Assembly (NCBI GenBank): GCA_020634575.1
Contig: JACKBM010000030.1
Coordinates: 10,666 to 74,665, forward strand
Direction: 5' to 3'
DNA length: 64,000 nucleotides
DNA from: Ardenticatenales bacterium
Lineage (GTDB): Bacteria; Chloroflexota; Anaerolineae; Promineifilales; Promineifilaceae
A program made the translations under genes and the position numbers. The notes beneath the pieces were generated by a model. It did not search any database and was not told the origin of the DNA. It worked only from the letters and a program-made list of their open reading frames with translations. This document shows positions 60,348 to 64,000 of the stretch, piece after piece (positions within the stretch are counted from its first letter, which is position 1; each line of letters starts with the position of its first letter).

Positions 60348-62312
60348 ATGCGTTCGTTCTATCGTATGTTACTGATGCTTCTAGTGCTTCTTGTCGTGGT
60401 GGCCTGCCAGGATGAACCGGCTGAGACACCGGAGCCGGTCGAGGTGACCCGGGTCGTGACCGAGGTGGTGACCGTACCGGCCAGCACCGTGGAGGTGACC
60501 CGGGTCGTTGAGGAAGTGGTGGAGGTGACCGCTGCACCGGTCCAATCGCCCACGCCTACCAGCAGCCCGATTAACAAATCCCTGACTGTCTGTCTGTTGC
60601 GTGAGCCGCAATCCCTTTACCCGTATAGTTCACTTAATTTTGGGCCGGCAATCCTTTCGGCCCAGGCGGTCCAGCACGGCGTCTACGAAAACATGTTCAC
60701 CACGCTGGATTATGGCTACCAACCCCGCGGTATTGTCAGGTTGCCCAGTCTGGACGAGGGTGATGCGGTGATTGAGGCTGTGGCCGTGACCGAGGGCGAC
60801 CTTGTCGTTAACGCGGACGGCCAGGTTGTCACGCTGAGCCCGGGTCTGACCATTGTTAATGCGGCCGGCGAGTTGATTACCTATGAAGGCGGCAGCCTGA
60901 ATATGAATCAGTTGACGGCTAACTTTGAGCTAGAACCGCTCGTCTGGTCTGATGGCACGCCGGTCACGGCAGACGATTCCGTCTTCAGTTTTCAGTTGGC
61001 TGCGGACCCCATAACACCGGTTGATAAAGAGCCGACCAGCCGGACAGCCGTCTATGAAGCGACCGGGGAGCGTACGTTGCGCTGGACTGGTTTGCCGGGC
61101 TGGATCGATCCAACCTATTTCACCAATATCTGGTTGCCTCTGCCCCGCCATCAGCTTGGGCAACTGAGTGCCAGCGAAATTCTGGCAGCAGATGAGGCAA
61201 ATCGGTTCCCGCTCAGCCATGGGCCGTTTGTGATAACGGAATGGACGGAGGGAGAGCAGATCACGATGACGGCTAATCCCAACTATTATCGGCAAAGCGA
61301 GGGCTTGCCGCGGCTGGGAGAAGTCATTTTCAAGTTTGTCGCCAACAGCGAACAGCTACTGGCCAGACTGCTTTCCGGCCAATGTGACATAGCGACACAG
61401 GATGGACTGGACATCACCCTGGCTCCGTTACTGCAGGAGGCCCAGGCAACTGGCTTGCTGCAGCCTCACTTTGCGCTGACACCGGTGTTTGAGCACCTTG
61501 ATTTTGCGCTCGCCCCGGCACCGGGCTTTGCCGAAACGCGGCCGGCCTGGTTCAGTGACCTTCGGGTGCGCCAGGGGATCGCGCACTGTATTGACCGGCA
61601 GTTGATGGTTGACGCCTTTTTCTACGGTTTGTCTGAGGTGGCCCATACCATCGTACCATCGTCCCATCCCCTTTACCCCGATGGCATTACCGTTTATGAT
61701 TACGATGTCGAGTTAGGCAACTCCTTGATGGATGACGCCAACATGCTTGACACTGACGGGGATGGTATTCGTGAGGAGCCGCGGGTCCGTACTCCCTTGG
61801 AATTGAATTTGATATACGCCAGCGGCAGTGAAGTCCGGAACCAGGTGTTGGGCGTGCTTCGTGAGAATCTGTTTCAGTGCGGCATAGCGGTGAATCTGAT
61901 TGAAATGCCGGCTCCAGAGCTGTATGATGCGAGCGGACCCTTATTTGGTCGCCGCTTTGATATGGCGGCATTTCCCTGGCTGAGCGGGCTGACGCCACCC
62001 TGTGATCTCTACACAACGGCGCAGATTCCGACGGAGGCCACAAACTGGCAGGGGAACAACAACACAGGTTTCAGCAACGCGCTTTATGATGAAGCGTGCC
62101 AGGCCGGCGAAGCCGCCATCTGGGGATCGGACTCTTATCAGACCAATCACCAGGCGGCGCTACGTATTCTGGCCGAGAACTTGCCCATCCTGCCATTGTT
62201 TCCGTATGTGAATGTGGCGGCGTCGCGGATCGGCGTTGAGGGTGTGCAACTAAACCCGACCCAGCCGTCGGAGCTGTGGAACCTGTACGAGCTGGATATC
62301 ACTGCCCCGTGA
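60348..62312 (+). CDS. Orphan ABC-type solute-binding lipoprotein (SBP family 5)
   Basis: A 654-aa binding lipoprotein with lipobox VVVAC (Cys20), a PVEVTRVVTE-type tether (residues ~27-65) and a family-5 binding domain (VCLLREPQSLYPYSSLNFG, LVWSDGTPVTADDSVFSFQ, FPLSHGPFVITEWTEGEQITMTANPNYY, RVRQGIAHCIDRQLM). It has no permease or ATPase beside it, unlike the 52926 protein, so it may share the upstream Opp transporter or act as a sensor. A TATAAT at 60276-60281 is a possible -10. Confidence 0.9.
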   Translation: MRSFYRMLLMLLVLLVVVACQDEPAETPEPVEVTRVVTEVVTVPASTVEVTRVVEEVVEVTAAPVQSPTPTSSPINKSLTVCLLREPQSLYPYSSLNFGPAILSAQAVQHGVYENMFTTLDYGYQPRGIVRLPSLDEGDAVIEAVAVTEGDLVVNADGQVVTLSPGLTIVNAAGELITYEGGSLNMNQLTANFELEPLVWSDGTPVTADDSVFSFQLAADPITPVDKEPTSRTAVYEATGERTLRWTGLPGWIDPTYFTNIWLPLPRHQLGQLSASEILAADEANRFPLSHGPFVITEWTEGEQITMTANPNYYRQSEGLPRLGEVIFKFVANSEQLLARLLSGQCDIATQDGLDITLAPLLQEAQATGLLQPHFALTPVFEHLDFALAPAPGFAETRPAWFSDLRVRQGIAHCIDRQLMVDAFFYGLSEVAHTIVPSSHPLYPDGITVYDYDVELGNSLMDDANMLDTDGDGIREEPRVRTPLELNLIYASGSEVRNQVLGVLRENLFQCGIAVNLIEMPAPELYDASGPLFGRRFDMAAFPWLSGLTPPCDLYTTAQIPTEATNWQGNNNTGFSNALYDEACQAGEAAIWGSDSYQTNHQAALRILAENLPILPLFPYVNVAASRIGVEGVQLNPTQPSELWNLYELDITAP

Positions 62313-62318
62313 TAATGG

Positions 62319-62350
62319 GCGGAAGGGGGACCGGCCGGTCCCCCTTCCGC
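62319..62350. other. Perfect 32-bp palindrome between the binding protein and the response regulator
   Basis: Positions 62319-62334 and 62335-62350 are exact complements; the centre is the ACCGGCCGGT element. As RNA it folds to a 14-bp stem with a tetraloop, starting 6 nt after the stop codon; no T tract follows. Confidence 0.8.
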
Positions 62351-62368
62351 AGATTCAGGATGATGAGT

Positions 62369-63640
62369 ATGAGCGAGACGAAACAGATTCTGGTGGTTGA
62401 CGATCATTTTGAGATGCAAGATTTCCTGCGCTCGATGTTGGAACTATCGGGCCGCAACTATGATGTCATCGCCGTTCCCTCTGCTGAGGAAGGCTGGCTG
62501 GAACTGCGCCGCCGCTCATTTTCCCTGATGATGACTGATTTGCGCCTGCCGGGCATGAGTGGTCTGGACCTGATCCGGCGCGCCCGCCAGCTGCAAGGTG
62601 ATTTGCCGGTCATCATGATAACCGCCTACGGTACACCGCAGGGGCGGCAGGAAGCGCGCGAACTGGGCGTGCTCCGCTACTTTGAAAAGCCGATCGTCAA
62701 TACCGACGATCTGATGAGCGCCGTGCAGATGGCGCTGGGTGAAACGATGGTTGGGATTGGCCAGGCCAGGCCGCAAGTCGAGCCGTCCGTCAAGGACACG
62801 CTTAGCAACGTGGCCCAGCGGCTGGCAGCCTTGCGGCAGGAGACCGCCGCCCTGCAAATCTTGCTGATCGATGGGGACGGTAACATCCTGATTGAAGATG
62901 GCCAGGATTGCGGCATTGAGTTGGGGCCGCTGGCGGCCACGCTCAGCCACAATCTGGGCAATACCAGCTTCGTTGCCGAACATCTCGGCGGTGATGATCC
63001 CAGCACCATCCAATATTATGCGGGCGCCGCCGTTGATCTCTACGTGGCCAATATCGGCACAGATTACTTCGTCATGGTGCTATTTGAAGGGCTGTCACGC
63101 CGCGCCCGCATCGGCACCGTCTGGGTCTTCCTGCAGCGAGCAGCCAATGATTTGCTCAATCTGATTGCTGAGGCCAAGGCTGCCAGCCAGGAAAAACCGT
63201 ATCCGGCCTCGCCGCGTACTGCATCCCTGGGCAGTCTGCCGACCGAGAAGGCTGACCCGGCCCGGCATGTGGTTACCAGCCCGCTGGAAGACCGGTTTGT
63301 GCCGACGGCGCCTCTGGATGCCGGCCGCCTTGAGGAGATGCCACTCGAGGAGCTGGTGGCAGCCGAAGAAGCACCAGAGATGGTTGCCGAGGCTGAAGAA
63401 ACGGCTGAGATGTTTGGCCTGGACGAACTTGACCTGTTTGGTGACGTGCCGCTGGATGAGAATGCATTCGATTTTGATCTGGGCGAAGCGCTGGCTGATG
63501 ACGAAGTAGCGGAGGCTGATGATTTCTGGAAAGAGGTCGTCAACAAGAGCGATACAGGCCCACTGGGGAAGGGGCTGACCCTGGAGGAGGCGCGCGCCAA
63601 AGGGCTGTTTCCCTCGGACGATGAGACAGCCGGCGACTGA
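62369..63640 (+). CDS. Response regulator with receiver, Roadblock/LC7-like and acidic domains
   Basis: A 423-aa protein. The receiver domain (about 1-120) has LVVDDHFEMQDF, phospho-acceptor Asp in LMMTDLRLPGMSG, Thr/Ala in IMITAYG and Lys in YFEKPI. Residues ~140-275 resemble a Roadblock/LC7 fold (LQILLIDGDGNILIEDG, FVAEHLGGDDPSTIQYYAG, YFVMVLFEGLSRRARIG), usual in small-GTPase regulators. The last ~130 residues are acidic and low in complexity. No DNA-binding domain or histidine kinase is nearby. The ATG at 62369 has AGGA 8 nt upstream; 62360 is an alternative. Confidence 0.85.
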   Translation: MSETKQILVVDDHFEMQDFLRSMLELSGRNYDVIAVPSAEEGWLELRRRSFSLMMTDLRLPGMSGLDLIRRARQLQGDLPVIMITAYGTPQGRQEARELGVLRYFEKPIVNTDDLMSAVQMALGETMVGIGQARPQVEPSVKDTLSNVAQRLAALRQETAALQILLIDGDGNILIEDGQDCGIELGPLAATLSHNLGNTSFVAEHLGGDDPSTIQYYAGAAVDLYVANIGTDYFVMVLFEGLSRRARIGTVWVFLQRAANDLLNLIAEAKAASQEKPYPASPRTASLGSLPTEKADPARHVVTSPLEDRFVPTAPLDAGRLEEMPLEELVAAEEAPEMVAEAEETAEMFGLDELDLFGDVPLDENAFDFDLGEALADDEVAEADDFWKEVVNKSDTGPLGKGLTLEEARAKGLFPSDDETAGD

Positions 63641-64000
63641 TTAATGTGTGCGCCGGCGGCTGCGGCTGCTGCGGCGCCCTTTTTTCTTCGGGCGTGGGCG
63701 CCGGCTGCCCTGCAGACGAAGTTCCAGAAAGCGAATGATCGCGCCGGCCACGTCGACGCTGGTTACCCCTTCTATCCCTTCCAAACCAGGCGAAGAGTTA
63801 ATTTCCAGGATACGATAACCATCCCTGGCCTTGATCAGGTCGACGCCGGCGACGTGCAGGGAATGGACCTGGGCTGCTTTGACCGCCAGAGCGCGTGTGG
63901 CCTCATCCAACTCTATGGGCACGGCGCTGCCACCGAGGTGCAGGTTGGCGCGAAAGTCACCGGCCGGTGCCCGCCGTTCCATCGCCGCCACACAATCTTC
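63641..64000 (-). CDS. ATP-grasp ligase, RimK-like, C-terminal part (5' end outside window)
   Basis: The frame runs to the window edge; ~119 residues are visible. VAAMERRAPAGDFRANLHLGG and SLHVAGVDLIKARDGYRILEINSSPGLEGIEG match the nucleotide- and metal-binding end of RimK/LysX-type ATP-grasp ligases (the EINSSPG motif carries Mg ligands). The C-terminus is a basic tail (RRPRPKKKGRRSSRSRRRTH) unusual for the family, perhaps for RNA or ribosome contact. The stop abuts the convergent regulator's stop with no gap. Confidence 0.85.
   Translation of the reverse strand, partial: EDCVAAMERRAPAGDFRANLHLGGSAVPIELDEATRALAVKAAQVHSLHVAGVDLIKARDGYRILEINSSPGLEGIEGVTSVDVAGAIIRFLELRLQGSRRPRPKKKGRRSSRSRRRTH

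Overview
The window is GC-rich (roughly 60% by eye) and looks like a chromosome segment of a Chloroflexota bacterium, probably Anaerolineae-like. That placement is an inference. It rests on lipoproteins whose mature N-termini carry VEVTRVV-type tethers, Thr/Pro-rich TPTPT linkers, transmembrane Ser/Thr kinases with FHA domains, secreted proteins ending in a YLPLV-like motif, and palindromic intergenic repeat arrays. No rRNA, tRNA, transposase, integrase or CRISPR array was found by eye.

Layout. 0-8.8 kb is a housekeeping stretch: the end of an aldehyde dehydrogenase, a metallophosphoesterase, a RidA-like protein, a Gfo/Idh/MocA oxidoreductase, an M20 amidohydrolase, a lipoprotein, a small membrane protein, a membrane-anchored Mrr-like nuclease, dTDP-glucose 4,6-dehydratase and citrate synthase. 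8.9-17.6 kb encodes exported proteins: four consecutive glucose/sorbosone dehydrogenase-type beta-propellers, a large secreted protein of uncertain family and a GHL10-type glycoside hydrolase. 17.9-22 kb holds an MBL-fold hydrolase, a truncated haemoglobin, UDP-glucose 4-epimerase, a small membrane protein and MutY.

22.4-50.0 kb is the most interesting part, an extracellular contractile injection system (eCIS, related to the Afp/PVC group). In order it has a SARP/BTAD-type regulator, a small companion protein, an AAA+ ATPase, a DUF4157 protein with C-terminal repeats, a DUF4255 cap protein, sheath, tube 1, a CxxC tail-assembly-like protein, a 59-aa protein, tube 2, a 1198-aa disordered protein carrying about 20 [ILV]QR motifs, a LysM baseplate protein, a VgrG-like spike, gp25, and a gpJ-like baseplate protein followed by a strong terminator. 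Three Ser/Thr kinases follow (two also carry FHA domains and thrombospondin-3-like stalks), and then a gpI-type tail protein fused to an N-terminal FHA domain. I read this as a contractile injection machine whose baseplate can be docked by a phosphothreonine signal from surface-sensing kinases. The logic resembles the threonine-phosphorylation pathway of type VI secretion, but in an eCIS. The wiring is inference; the domain content is visible in the sequence.

50.7-57.3 kb is a peptide ABC transporter in the order ATPase, ATPase, binding protein, permease, permease, with a terminator-like hairpin after the binding protein. 57.4-64.0 kb has a membrane-anchored cytochrome c, two uncharacterised envelope proteins, a second orphan family-5 binding protein, a response regulator with a Roadblock-like domain, and the C-terminal part of an ATP-grasp (RimK-like) ligase cut by the window edge.

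Two signals run across the window. The 10-bp palindrome ACCGGCCGGT occurs at least 31 times, far above chance. Three intergenic arrays of 16-18 bp units share a palindromic core whose arms change in a compensatory way between loci.
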